From the NCBI RefSeq assembly GCF_011751885.2, contig NZ_CP061771.1:2418001-2482000 (forward strand): DNA of 64,000 nucleotides. The letters run 5' to 3'. A model generated the notes under the pieces. The model was not told the origin of the DNA. It worked only from the letters and a program-made list of their open reading frames with translations, and made no database searches. Source of the DNA: Salinibacterium sp. ZJ450. Its GTDB lineage: Bacteria; Actinomycetota; Actinomycetes; Actinomycetales; Microbacteriaceae. Of this stretch, positions 34,729 through 43,785 are shown one piece after another; positions within the stretch are counted from its first letter, which is position 1; every line of letters begins with the position of its first letter. The translations under genes and the position numbers were made by a program.

Positions 34729-36420
34729 TCACCATGTAACGGGCATGGCGTAAACACCGAACACGAAGCCGTCACGCTGGAACTCGATGTCGTTCTCGGA
34801 CACGGCCAGGCGCAATGTCGGAATGCGTCGTAGGACAGTCTCAAACACAATCTCCAACTCCGCCCTCGCAAGATTTTGACCGAGGCAGGAGTGGATGCCG
34901 GCACCGAGCGCCAGCTGCTTGGTGTTGTCCCGGTCGATGTCGAAGACGTCGGCATTCTCCCAACTACGCGGGTCACGGTGTGCGGGCGACATCAGAGGGA
35001 TGACACCGGCACCCGCAGGAATTTTGACGCCGCCGAGGTCGAGCTCGGTCGTCGTGACGCGTGCCGTCGTACCTTCGTTGATCGATTGGATGCGCATCAT
35101 TTCGGTGATCGCGTCGGGAATCCGGTCCGTGTTCTCGCGCAGGAAGTCCGCAAGCGCTGGATCCCGGAACAGTTGCAGGAAACCCAGCGAGATCGTGTGC
35201 GCGGTGGTCTCGTGCCCGCCTACGACCAGAACATAAGCATTGGCGACTGCCTGTTCTCGGTTAATCTCGCCAGCCTGGAGTCTGTCGGTGATCACCTGGA
35301 GCACGCCGCCAGCGGGATTCTCGATTGATTCGTCGACCAGGCGCCCGCAAATTTCGGACAGTGCCTTGTACGCGGCATCGAAGTCTCCAGCGGAGGAGCT
35401 CGCCCGCGTGATTACTGTCGCGTGCTGCTCGAAGTCAGCGTGATAGTCGTAGTCGATCCCTAGGACGCGGCAGATCACCGTCGAAGGGATGACCAGGCTG
35501 AACTCCTTATGAAAGTTGACGGGTTTGTCCAGCGTCATCAGTCGGTCGATGGCGTCATCGACGATCCTCTGAATGTCATCGCGCTGCTCGTTGATTTTCT
35601 TCATCGTGAACCACGGCGCGAGCATCCTGCGGAACTTGCCGTGCATCGGCGGGTCCATGTGATTCATAACCAAGTCGTTGCGACGGAGGCTCAAGCTACG
35701 GCGGACCTGCGGGAACTCCGCTGCGCCGGGATCGCGTGACATCGTGAGGTCCTCGAATACCTGGCGGGCCTCTTCCTGGCGGAGCACAACCCATGCCGTT
35801 TTCCCGTTCTGGAGCGTGACTTGCTTCGCGGGGCTCTCCTCGCGCCATTGCACATACACCGGGGGCGGCGTCAGAGGATCATCGCGCAGCTGCGGGAACG
35901 CAGGAGGGGCTTCAGTCGTCGGGTCACTCGCGATCGTCGGCGCGGCACCTTGACCGTTGAATGATGTCGAACTGAAGGACGCTTGACCCGTCGCGTCACG
36001 CAGCGATTGCAGCGCGGCAGACGCGCGTTCAGGATCAGCGTAGAGGCGCATGAGTTTGATCCGGTGATCCTCGATTTCGAACACTGCGATGTAGTCCTGC
36101 TCGTACACGCCGCCGGTTTCGCCGACGATGCTCCGTCCCGAGTACTCCAGGACGACGCGGTTGCTGTCGCCTACGATCACCTCGTGCACAGTGAACTGCA
36201 GATCACGTCGGTTCCCGAGCATCTGTCGGTAATCCTCTGCGATCGCATCCGCTCCAATGTGCACTGGCGGCCCCATGGTCGAGTGGTACGGCAGTTCGTG
36301 CCGCGCATCGGGAGTCCAGATGTCGTGGAATGCATCGAAGTCCTTAGCCTCGAGCGTGCGGTGGTATCCGAGTGCAATCTCCGCTTCCTGCGACATGTTC
36401 TCCACGGCGCCGCTTACCAT
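34729..36420 (-). CDS. SnoaL-like domain fused to cytochrome P450
   Basis: 563 residues. Residues 1-135 are a SnoaL/NTF2-like domain (LEAKDFDAFHDIWTPDARHE, IGADAIAEDYRQMLGNRRDL, ALQSLRDATG at its end). A 40-residue Pro-rich linker leads to a complete P450: I-helix GGHETTAHT, ExxR in EMMR, and the heme loop ALGAGIHSCLGQNLARAE with Cys512 as thiolate ligand. P450s insert oxygen into C-H bonds; the fused domain may bind or further convert the same substrate. No dedicated ferredoxin gene is adjacent. Start overlaps the stop of a 29-residue frame. Confidence 0.88.
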   Translation of the reverse strand: MVSGAVENMSQEAEIALGYHRTLEAKDFDAFHDIWTPDARHELPYHSTMGPPVHIGADAIAEDYRQMLGNRRDLQFTVHEVIVGDSNRVVLEYSGRSIVGETGGVYEQDYIAVFEIEDHRIKLMRLYADPERASAALQSLRDATGQASFSSTSFNGQGAAPTIASDPTTEAPPAFPQLRDDPLTPPPVYVQWREESPAKQVTLQNGKTAWVVLRQEEARQVFEDLTMSRDPGAAEFPQVRRSLSLRRNDLVMNHMDPPMHGKFRRMLAPWFTMKKINEQRDDIQRIVDDAIDRLMTLDKPVNFHKEFSLVIPSTVICRVLGIDYDYHADFEQHATVITRASSSAGDFDAAYKALSEICGRLVDESIENPAGGVLQVITDRLQAGEINREQAVANAYVLVVGGHETTAHTISLGFLQLFRDPALADFLRENTDRIPDAITEMMRIQSINEGTTARVTTTELDLGGVKIPAGAGVIPLMSPAHRDPRSWENADVFDIDRDNTKQLALGAGIHSCLGQNLARAELEIVFETVLRRIPTLRLAVSENDIEFQRDGFVFGVYAMPVTW

Positions 36421-36503
36421 GCTTCGGTCCCATCGGTGATGATGGCAGCCTCGTGTCGGTCAAGGCGGAACGGATTGTGCTTGGCCTGCTTGCAGTAGGT
36501 CAT
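36414..36503 (-). CDS. 29-residue leader-like reading frame
   Basis: Begins MTYCKQAKHNPFRLDRHEAA and ends GTEAW, with GAAGGA before the ATG. Its TAA lies inside the ATGGTAAG that starts the P450 fusion gene, so ribosomes finishing it could restart there. It may be a coupling peptide or the remnant of a small protein. No family was recognised. Confidence 0.4.
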   Translation of the reverse strand: MTYCKQAKHNPFRLDRHEAAIITDGTEAW

Positions 36504-36592
36504 GACTTTTCCTTCTTCATTGAATATCCAAGTCGTCGGCGACGACAGCCGAGGTGCCGGTGCTGTCCGCCACGATTCCAACCGTGTAACGG

Positions 36593-37066
36593 TCAGGTTG
36601 TCGGACCTCCGACCCCGTGATCGAGGAGCGTGAGGTTACCCCCCGCGACCACCTGAGCGGTCTGTCCGGGGCTCAGCGGACCGCGGTAGGAAGACTGGAA
36701 CACGCGACTGCTGAATTTCCATGCGCCATCCACCTTGGCGTACACGTCCTCGTAGGTTCCGAGAATCTGTGTAATGCCTTGGGGCTTGCCCTGATACTCC
36801 AGCACGTACCAAACGCCCTTGACCACGCCGTCGCTTTCGAACACTTGTCCTGATAGCGACATCATGAGGAACCAGTCGTACCGTTGGAGCGCCGTAGTCA
36901 GGAAGGCTGCGGCCGTCTCTGCACCGTCCACCGCTCGATTGCCGATGTACCAGTGGCAGTCATCCGTCCAGGTTGCGCGCCAGGTCTCAATGTCTCGCTT
37001 ACTCGCGGCATCAGTGAAGCGCGCGGCGAGGTTGCGGATAGCCAACTCATCCTCTGCGGTGACCAT
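36593..37066 (-). CDS. SnoaL-like (NTF2-fold) protein
   Basis: 157 residues with the SnoaL-like domain typical of hydroxylating-dioxygenase small-subunit-like proteins: ELAIRNLAARFTDAASKRDI, WTDDCHWYIG, FLMMSLSGQVFESDG and WKFSSRVFQSSYRG. Such proteins act as isomerases, cyclases or dehydratases in aromatic, terpenoid or steroid catabolism; this one is unassigned. Its ATG overlaps the stop of the EthD gene (TAATG), so the two are translated together. Confidence 0.8.
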   Translation of the reverse strand: MVTAEDELAIRNLAARFTDAASKRDIETWRATWTDDCHWYIGNRAVDGAETAAAFLTTALQRYDWFLMMSLSGQVFESDGVVKGVWYVLEYQGKPQGITQILGTYEDVYAKVDGAWKFSSRVFQSSYRGPLSPGQTAQVVAGGNLTLLDHGVGGPTT

Positions 37067-37416
37067 TATCCGAGGGGAAAAGAAGCTTCGTCGCAGATAA
37101 CGTTGCGGCTGCGCTCCAGATCGAACAGGTGGGCGCTACTGGCCTGGCGCTCGGGCGTGTTGAACTGGGGCGAGGCGAGCGCGCCCTCAAGCGCCGCTTG
37201 ATCGTCGAAATGAAGCTCAACGACGGCGTCGAAATCGGCGCCGACACCGCCGAATTCAGGCGAATCAGTGAGTGGGAAACTGGCGACGTACCGGCGCAGT
37301 CCGAGTCCTTGCATCAGCCTGCTGCAGAGCGGCGCGTGCACCGTGTGCCAATACTCAATGAACTCGGCCACGGACAGGTTCGGGTTTCGTGAGTGCAGCG
37401 AAACGATCTTGATCAT
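37066..37416 (-). CDS. EthD-family protein
   Basis: 116 residues of a single EthD/dimeric alpha-beta barrel domain: MIKIVSLHSRNPNLSVAEF, the family block YWHTVHAPL and LRRYVASFPLTDSPEFGG. EthD proteins accompany P450s in ether degradation and may act as small oxygenases or isomerases. Here a P450 fusion lies two genes downstream. AGGAGG precedes the ATG. Confidence 0.82.
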   Translation of the reverse strand: MIKIVSLHSRNPNLSVAEFIEYWHTVHAPLCSRLMQGLGLRRYVASFPLTDSPEFGGVGADFDAVVELHFDDQAALEGALASPQFNTPERQASSAHLFDLERSRNVICDEASFPLG

Positions 37417-37474
37417 AGCGATGCCCCTCCTCTTTCGAATATGCGCAGACCCAGGTAGGTGCCCACGTTGCAGC

Positions 37475-38437
37475 TCAACTGACGTCCTTCACGGCATAGG
37501 CATCGGCCGGAATTTCACCTGTGAAGCCGAGCGCTTTCGCGACTATCCCGAAGCGTTCCTGCTGGTCTTTGGGGAAGATGCGCTTGTCTTGCGCCATCAC
37601 GACGTCGAAGGCGTCGCGCCATTCTTCGATGGAATCGCCGAGGCCCGTGACGCCCTCGGTTTCTGCGAGCTGAACTCGCGCGACCCTGCCGCCGCCGATC
37701 GAGAACATTTCCCCGTTCTGATGGCTTTCGGCACTCAGGAGATACGCGACACCGGGCGAGACCCTCGCGGGTGCGAGTGTGTTTGACACCCAGGTGCGAT
37801 AGTCGGATGTCGGCATTCGCTCGGTCATGCGTGTATAGGCGCTCGGCAAGACGACGTTGCAGAGAATGTCATGTTCTGCGCCTTCCAATGCGTAGCCACG
37901 AGCCAGGCCGATGTACGCCGACTTCGCGGATGCATATGGCGCAGCCCCCCGGACCCCGTAGATCGAATGCGACGCGATGTACACAATCCGCCCGAAGCCC
38001 TGCTCTTTCATATGAGGCCAGGCGGCGCGGGTCATCCAGAACCCGGCATGGACGTTAACTCTTTGGACCAGGTCGAGTTGGTCGGTTGGGACTTGATCCG
38101 GGCTATACAGGTTAGGCGAGGTACTCGCATTGTGAAGGAGTCCGTCGATACGGCCGAACGAGTCGAGACTGGCCTGCACGGCCGCGGCGGAGCCCTCCTC
38201 AGTGGACAGGTCGGCAGTACAGGACACTGCCACGCCGCCGGATGATGTGATCTCGGCAACAACGGTTTCGGCTGGACCCGCGCTGGCGTCGGATCCGTCC
38301 ATCGCGGAGCCATTGTCCGCGACTATGACGGAGGCGCCGCGCGCGGCCAACAGGAGTGCGTGATCGCGCCCCATTCCACGGCCAGCGCCGGTTACCACGA
38401 TTGCCTTGCCATCGAAACGAATCTCGGGATCCCTCAT
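37475..38437 (-). CDS. Short-chain dehydrogenase/reductase, copy 2
   Basis: 320 residues, equal in length and closely similar throughout to the gene at 33618-34580 (both contain FDGKAIVVTGAGRGMGRDHA, ADLSTEEGSAAAVQA and the long C-terminal extension ending in DAYAVKDV). The catalytic Ser-Tyr-Lys set (ASHSIYG, YASAK) is intact. Two such paralogues in one cluster suggest successive oxidation steps or stereoisomers of one substrate. AAGGAGAG precedes the ATG. Confidence 0.9.
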   Translation of the reverse strand: MRDPEIRFDGKAIVVTGAGRGMGRDHALLLAARGASVIVADNGSAMDGSDASAGPAETVVAEITSSGGVAVSCTADLSTEEGSAAAVQASLDSFGRIDGLLHNASTSPNLYSPDQVPTDQLDLVQRVNVHAGFWMTRAAWPHMKEQGFGRIVYIASHSIYGVRGAAPYASAKSAYIGLARGYALEGAEHDILCNVVLPSAYTRMTERMPTSDYRTWVSNTLAPARVSPGVAYLLSAESHQNGEMFSIGGGRVARVQLAETEGVTGLGDSIEEWRDAFDVVMAQDKRIFPKDQQERFGIVAKALGFTGEIPADAYAVKDVS

Positions 38438-38557
38438 TGAACTCTCCTTTACGAGTAGTTGCCTAATAGACGATTGAAGATTGTGCGCCGGCTATAAATC
38501 TCCCGCAGCTACGAGAGCGTTCGACGGCGATGATTTCGAGCGATCGCGATCGCGGAA

Positions 38558-39802
38558 TCACTCGGCACCGAGGCTGTTGACGATCGCCTCCGTCCAGGCC
38601 TTCCATGTCGCGCCATCGATGACATCCGCGCCGAGGCTGAGGACCTCGACGGTGTCGTCGCTGTCGGCCGGCACGCCGAGCTCATCGACGGTGAAATCCC
38701 ACCACGCTTCCGCGATGGCGTTCGTCCGCGCGATCTCAGCCTCGGGGTCGGTCACCCCGTCCGGCGCGGTCTTGCCGAGGCTAGGCCGGCCGGCCCAGTA
38801 CTGCGCGATCGCGGGGTTGAGCTCGGCGGCATCGATGATGCCGCCGCCCGCGTCCTCGGCGGCCACCACGATCTCCGCATAGCCGTCAAGCGTGTCACGG
38901 GCGAACCGCTCGAACGGCTCGTGCCGGGTGTCGAGCATCACCTGCTGGATCTCGGGGATCAGTTCATCCCATGCGGAGGTCGAAATTGCAATGTTCGCGC
39001 CGGGGCTCGGAGCTGTGTTAGGAAACGCTACCCACGGGGAGACCTCGAGCAACCCGCCTGCGAGGATGTTGGTGGTGGCGTTCAGGGCGCAGTCAATCAC
39101 ACCACGCTGCAGCGCCTCATACACCTCGTTCGGCGGGAGGAACATGCCGGTCATCCCGAGCGACTCGAGTTCCTCCTGCGCGATCGGGTATGGGATGCGG
39201 ACCGTGCGGCCCTTAAGATCAGCGGGACTCTGGAACGGCTCCGAGCAGTGGAGACCCTGCGGGCCGCTGAGCATCGGGAGGATAGGGATGAATCCTGCCG
39301 CGGTCATCTCCGCGCGGGCGGCGCTGTCCGGACTGGAGTGATGGACTACCTGTTGCCCGATACCCGCGATGTTCATGTTTGGGTACCCGAAGTCGCTCAC
39401 CGCGGTCTGCATGACGGCGTCGTCCCAGTTCGAGACCGGAAGCTGATCGGCGAAATAGCCGTTGTTGACGAAGGTCACGTCCGTCAGGCCAGAGTTCAGC
39501 GCGGAGATTGCTTCCGTCACCGGGTGAAGGACCCCGCCGCCATAGTAGTCGAAGGTCACTTTGCCCTCGGTCGCCTCCGTGATCGCGGCCATCCACTCGG
39601 TCTCCATGACCTGCGACGTGTTCCCCAGGGGGAAGACGCTGCTGGCCGTGAGCTCGACCGGTTCGACGGCGCTCCAGTCGAAGCCGTCGCCTGGTTCTGC
39701 CGTTTGTGCCGGACCGGCTCCTTGCGCTCCGGCGCAGCCGGCGAGGAGGGCGAGGGCGCTCATCGCGCCGAGGGCGAGGAAGCCCTTTTTGCTGTATTTC
39801 AC
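38558..39802 (-). CDS. TRAP-transporter-type substrate-binding lipoprotein (DctP family)
   Basis: 414 residues starting with a lipoprotein signal peptide (LGAMSALALLAGC, lipobox LAGC). The body follows DctP-type proteins: SDFGYPNMNIAGIG, DLKGRTVRIPYPIAQEELE with the ligand-contacting Arg, GMTGMFLPPNEVYEALQRGV, and later WDELIPEIQQVML. It should capture an organic acid outside the cell for a TRAP permease, but no DctQ/DctM gene is present here. It is the first gene of the minus-strand catabolic unit and diverges from a LysR gene. GTG start with AGGGAG six bases upstream. Confidence 0.85.
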   Translation of the reverse strand: MKYSKKGFLALGAMSALALLAGCAGAQGAGPAQTAEPGDGFDWSAVEPVELTASSVFPLGNTSQVMETEWMAAITEATEGKVTFDYYGGGVLHPVTEAISALNSGLTDVTFVNNGYFADQLPVSNWDDAVMQTAVSDFGYPNMNIAGIGQQVVHHSSPDSAARAEMTAAGFIPILPMLSGPQGLHCSEPFQSPADLKGRTVRIPYPIAQEELESLGMTGMFLPPNEVYEALQRGVIDCALNATTNILAGGLLEVSPWVAFPNTAPSPGANIAISTSAWDELIPEIQQVMLDTRHEPFERFARDTLDGYAEIVVAAEDAGGGIIDAAELNPAIAQYWAGRPSLGKTAPDGVTDPEAEIARTNAIAEAWWDFTVDELGVPADSDDTVEVLSLGADVIDGATWKAWTEAIVNSLGAE

Positions 39803-39824
39803 TCATAACTCCCTTGTTTGAGCG

Positions 39825-39892
39825 ATGACCCTGACGACGGTCATAACCGTTGAATGCTTGCAATCGTAGGCAGGATAACTTGGTGCGTCCAA
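39825..39892. promoter_or_regulatory. Candidate LysR operators in the divergent spacer
   Basis: Two short dyads lie between the binding-protein gene and the divergent LysR gene: ATGACC-N8-GGTCAT (39825-39844), next to the binding-protein start, and TTGG-N5-CCAA (39880-39892). LysR proteins usually bind interrupted dyads in such spacers. The link to this regulator is inference. Confidence 0.4.
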
Positions 39893-39997
39893 TGCATCTT
39901 TGGGGCAGACCGCATGCGTTTTGTTCATGTATGTTGGCGTGGCGACGGGGGTTCTCGCCCTCGCTTCAACGCTGAAACATTTAGGAGACATGCCAAC

Positions 39998-40879
39998 GTG
40001 CTGGATCTTGAAAAGCTCCGGAACTTCGTGACGGTGGTCAGGACGGGCAGCTTCATGCGGGCTGCAGAAGAGTTGAACCTTAGCCAGCCGGCGGTTTCTC
40101 GGAGCATTCAAGCGCTCGAGCGGCAGTTCGGGGTGCGGCTACTGGATCGTGACCGCACCGGCGTGCGCTTGACACCGGTCGGCAGCCAAGTACTTGAGCA
40201 GGCGATCGACCTGCTCTCCAACGCACTCACAATCGAGAAAACTCTGTCCGCCGCGTCTCACGGGGTGGCCGGGACGATCCGATTCGGAGTAGGTCCGTTC
40301 TCGGCTACTGCGTTGCTCCCGCAGGTTCTCGCGCGCTACGCCTCATCCGGACTGAACCTCAACGTCAAGGTGACGATCGGTTCGAGCAATGCCATGACGC
40401 AGCAGCTCCTGGACGACGAGATCGAGTTCTTCATCGGCGTCCAGGACGGCCTCGTCAGCGATGATACGTTTTCGTGCGTTTCACTCGCCGAAGTCAGTAC
40501 GAGGTTCTTCGTGCGGCCAGGCCATCCGTTGGCGGGCAAGACACCGAGCATCGCTGAAATCGAGGCGTATCCGATAGCCTCAGGGACCGACCTTGGCGGG
40601 GTGCTGAATATCCCCGACCGGGGAGCAGCGAGCCAGCCCCCCACGTTCATGGTCGACAACATCCATGTTCTGGGCGAAGTCTGCTTGTCAACCGATTCGG
40701 TACTCGTCGCCGGATATGGGGCGATACCGCCAGAGCTTGTAGAGGTTTCGATCATCGAGACCGAGAGCCCTTCCCGATCCACACTCGGCATTATCTCTGT
40801 CCGCAATCGAACCCCATCACCCGCGGCCGAACAGATGCGCTCGGAACTGGTGCGCTTGGCGCGCGCCATGTACACGTGA
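39998..40879 (+). CDS. LysR-family transcriptional regulator
   Basis: 293 residues, standard LysR size. The N-terminal winged helix-turn-helix is clear (LDLEKLRNFVTVVRTGSFMR, AAEELNLSQPAVSRSIQALE), followed by the periplasmic-binding-like effector domain (GTIRFGVGPFSATALLPQVL onward). It is divergent from the binding-protein gene and probably senses the catabolic substrate. The GTG at 39998 gives a standard LysR N-terminus and follows TTAGGAG; the frame is open further upstream, but without LysR similarity. Confidence 0.88.
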   Translation: MLDLEKLRNFVTVVRTGSFMRAAEELNLSQPAVSRSIQALERQFGVRLLDRDRTGVRLTPVGSQVLEQAIDLLSNALTIEKTLSAASHGVAGTIRFGVGPFSATALLPQVLARYASSGLNLNVKVTIGSSNAMTQQLLDDEIEFFIGVQDGLVSDDTFSCVSLAEVSTRFFVRPGHPLAGKTPSIAEIEAYPIASGTDLGGVLNIPDRGAASQPPTFMVDNIHVLGEVCLSTDSVLVAGYGAIPPELVEVSIIETESPSRSTLGIISVRNRTPSPAAEQMRSELVRLARAMYT

Positions 40880-41197
40880 CGGTTTGTCGGCAGCGGCAGT
40901 TTCGCGCTTGCACGGGGTATCACCGAGTGAGCGAGAACTCAGCGCTGGCCGCCCGCATCGACCATCTGGTCGGTCTGCGGAAACCGCTCGCCCGACCCGG
41001 TCGAACACGGCGAAGCCCAATTTGACGTGGGTCGGAACTTCGAGGCGGACGGGCCTGCCCCAGGCCGATCACGAAGCGCAACCTCCCAGTCCGGATGGCG
41101 AGGGTGTCATTTCGTTGTTCTGCTCAAGAAAGGCCTGGTAACAGTCCGTTCACGACTCTTTGCTTAGACACTTTTCCATGACGGAACTCCACCTAGT
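40880..41197. other. Spacer between two LysR genes
   Basis: 318 bases separate the convergent LysR genes. No gene, strong hairpin or repeat was recognised in it. Confidence 0.4.
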
Positions 41198-42076
41198 TCA
41201 GGCGGTTAGAGAACCTTTCAGGCCGTCGAGGAAAGCCTTGGCCGCCGGAGAGGGGTTGAAGCCGCTCCACGCAAGGTACTCGACGCGGGTCGGTCCGCCG
41301 GTGATGGGGATGGCGCGGAAGTCGTCGCTGTCGGGAATGACTGCCGGTGAAAGGAGTGCGATCACGAGGTTGTTCCTGACGAGGCCCAGCATGAGGTCGG
41401 CGCTCATCGCTTCGAACGCGACCTCACGACGAATCCCGGCTGCCGTGAAGGCAAGGTCAGACGGTGCCCGGCCGGGTGTTCCCACGGGGAAGTCCACGAA
41501 CGTCTCATCGGCCAGCTCCTCCAGTCGCAGTCTGCGTCGGTCGGCGAGCGCATGATCGGCGGACACGACGGCGACAAGGCGTTCACGCGCCAGCACACTC
41601 GCATCGACCCCTCTGTGCGACATCGCGTCGGGGAGCCCAAGCACAGCCACATCCATGCTTCCGTCTGCGATGGCGGCGATGAACTCGTCACTGCCCCCGC
41701 CGCGCAGCCTGATCCCCACCGCTGGATGCGCACGGTGGAACGATCCGAGCACGGCAGGAATGTCAATCGCGGTCACCGTCGGGATCACACCGATGGTCAG
41801 GGTGCCGCGAATCTCGCCAGTCGCGGCGGCGGCATCTGAGACAGCACGCTCAGCAGCATCGAGACTCACGCGTGCGGCGGCGAGGAACGCCTCACCAGCA
41901 GCGGTGACTTCGACGCGGCGACTGGTGCGGGCGAACAGGGTGACGCCCAGTTCGCGTTCCAGTGCCTTGATCTGGTGGCTTAGCGCGGACTGCACCACGT
42001 GACATCGCTCGGCGGCGCGGGTGAAGCTGCGCTCCTCCGCGACCGCGACCACGTATCGCATCTGCTGAAGCTCCAT
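41198..42076 (-). CDS. LysR-family transcriptional regulator
   Basis: 292 residues. The helix-turn-helix (ELQQMRYVVAVAEERSFTRA, CHVVQSALSHQIKALERELG) and effector domain (GTLTIGVIPTVTAIDIPAVL) are complete. It belongs to the branch that often controls a divergent transporter or oxidoreductase. It faces away from the EamA exporter gene, with an inverted repeat between them, so that exporter and the following oxidoreductase are the likely targets. The ATG at 42076 gives the standard LysR start. Confidence 0.9.
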   Translation of the reverse strand: MELQQMRYVVAVAEERSFTRAAERCHVVQSALSHQIKALERELGVTLFARTSRRVEVTAAGEAFLAAARVSLDAAERAVSDAAAATGEIRGTLTIGVIPTVTAIDIPAVLGSFHRAHPAVGIRLRGGGSDEFIAAIADGSMDVAVLGLPDAMSHRGVDASVLARERLVAVVSADHALADRRRLRLEELADETFVDFPVGTPGRAPSDLAFTAAGIRREVAFEAMSADLMLGLVRNNLVIALLSPAVIPDSDDFRAIPITGGPTRVEYLAWSGFNPSPAAKAFLDGLKGSLTA

Positions 42077-42094
42077 CAACCCATGATGACAGTT

Positions 42095-42116
42095 CATTGT
42101 TTGCATGACAACAATG
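42095..42116. promoter_or_regulatory. Candidate LysR operator between divergent LysR and EamA genes
   Basis: CATTGTT (42095-42101) and AACAATG (42110-42116) form a perfect 7-base dyad around TGCATGAC. Its place in a 78-base divergent spacer fits LysR autoregulation and control of the exporter gene. Confidence 0.5.
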
Positions 42117-42154
42117 TGTTGGACTCATGCTCTCAGGCGGCTGACGATGGGTAC

Positions 42155-43075
42155 ATGAGCACGACGATGACCCCGATGTCTGCACCTGTGACCTTGACGC
42201 CCTCGCGCATCGGCTGGACGGCGCTGACGGCGATCGCCCCGGCCATATGGGGCACGACCTACATCGTCACCACGCACCTGCTGCCCGAGGGGCACCCCTT
42301 GTTCGCGGCGCTGATGCGGTCGCTGCCTGCGGGGTTGATCGCCCTGCTGATCGCACGTCGTCTGCCGCGCGGGTCGTGGTGGTGGAAGAGCCTGGTGCTC
42401 GGCACGTTGAACATGGGCGCGTTCTTTCCGCTGCTGTTCCTCGCCGCCCAGCACTTGCCCGGCGGGGTCGCCGCGACGCTGGGTGCGTCGCAGCCGATCG
42501 TGGTGGCGTTCCTCGCCGTCGCGATCCTGCATGAGAAGCCCTCCGCCTGGCGGGTCACCTGGGGCGTGATCGGCATGATCGGCGTCGCCCTCGTGGTGCT
42601 CGGCCCCGAAGCGAAGCTTGATCCCATCGGCATCCTCGCGGGCCTGGCAGGGGCTGCATCGATGGGCACCGGTGTCGTGCTCACTAAGAAGTGGGGCCGA
42701 CCCGAGGGCGTTTCGGCGATCGGACTCGCCGGATGGCAGCTCACCGCCGCCGGACTGGTGCTGCTCATCCCGACCATGCTCATCGACGGCATCCCTGCAG
42801 GCATCGACGGCCCGGCGGTCGCCGGGTACCTGTGGCTCGGCCTGATCGGAGCGCTGCTGACCTACAGCCTGTGGTTCTCTGGCATACGCCGGCTGCCCGT
42901 GACCGCGACCGCTCTGCTCGGGCTGCTGTCTCCGCTGGTGGCCGCAATCCTCGGCGCAGTCATCGCCGCTGAGACCCTCACCCCGACCCAACTGGTCGGC
43001 TTCACCGTCGCGCTCATTGCGATGGTCAGCGGTCAACTCAACTCACCGAAGAAGAAAGCACGGATCACATCATGA
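42155..43075 (+). CDS. DMT-superfamily (EamA) exporter
   Basis: 306 residues with ten membrane helices in two EamA repeats. Repeat 1 begins IAPAIWGTTYIVTTHLLPEG and repeat 2 GLAGAASMGTGVVLTKKWG; ETLTPTQLVGFTVALIA ends the second repeat. Such proteins export amino acids, drugs or metabolites. Its 3' end overlaps the following oxidoreductase start by four bases (ATGA), so the two form a unit under the divergent LysR regulator. Confidence 0.87.
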   Translation: MSTTMTPMSAPVTLTPSRIGWTALTAIAPAIWGTTYIVTTHLLPEGHPLFAALMRSLPAGLIALLIARRLPRGSWWWKSLVLGTLNMGAFFPLLFLAAQHLPGGVAATLGASQPIVVAFLAVAILHEKPSAWRVTWGVIGMIGVALVVLGPEAKLDPIGILAGLAGAASMGTGVVLTKKWGRPEGVSAIGLAGWQLTAAGLVLLIPTMLIDGIPAGIDGPAVAGYLWLGLIGALLTYSLWFSGIRRLPVTATALLGLLSPLVAAILGAVIAAETLTPTQLVGFTVALIAMVSGQLNSPKKKARITS

Positions 43076-43718
43076 GAATCGCCGTTCTCGGCGCGACCGG
43101 TATGGCCGGCAGCGCCATCGTCGCAGAAGCCCTCGACCGCGGACACCACGTCACCGCTCTCTCCCGACGTCTAAGAGCCGTCTTCGACATAGACCGGCTG
43201 ACCACACGTGCCGTTGATGTTGCCGACACCGCATCATTGAACCCGGTGCTCGCCAAGGCCGACGCGGTGGTGCTCACGATCCGGCTCGCCTCCGGCGAAG
43301 AATCCCGACTGGTTCCCCTCACACGAGGAGTTTTGGATGCCGCTGAACAGCACGGCACTCGTGTACTCGTCGTCGGTGGTGCGGCACCGCTGCGCTCCCG
43401 AACGATCCCGACCGACTCCTGATCGAAGACCCCGACCACGTGCCCGATGCCTGGAAGACAATCGCTCAGGCCAGCCTCGACCAGTTCATCGGCTGCCAGG
43501 AGCATCCCTACAACGGATGGGTCTACCTGAGCCCGCCCGCCATCCTCGAAGCCGGCGAGCGCACGGGACGTTACCGGCGCGGTACGACCACACTGCTCAC
43601 CGACGAGAACGGCGTCTCACGGATCGCCGCCCCCGACCTCGCCATCGCTGTGATCGACGAACTCGAAAGCCCCAGCAAGGGCCAGCACTTCACCGTCGCT
43701 GAGGACGCCGCATCCTGA
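43072..43718 (+). pseudogene. NAD(P)-binding (NmrA-like) oxidoreductase, frameshifted
   Basis: The start (MRIAVLGATGMAGSAIVAEA) is a Rossmann fold of NAD(P)H-dependent atypical SDRs. The frame stops after about 116 residues, yet the next frame continues the same family (PNDPDRLLIEDPDHVPDAWK, then WVYLSPPAILEAGERTGRYR and AAPDLAIAVIDELE). One extra C in the run at 43397-43399 would restore a protein of about 215 residues. It is either a recent pseudogene or a sequence error. It overlaps the exporter gene by four bases. Confidence 0.75.
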
Positions 43719-43785
43719 ATCGCGCGAGTCCATATCCGCAGGACAGTTCGGACCATCCGGCGGTACAGTCAAGCCCGCAGCCCAG

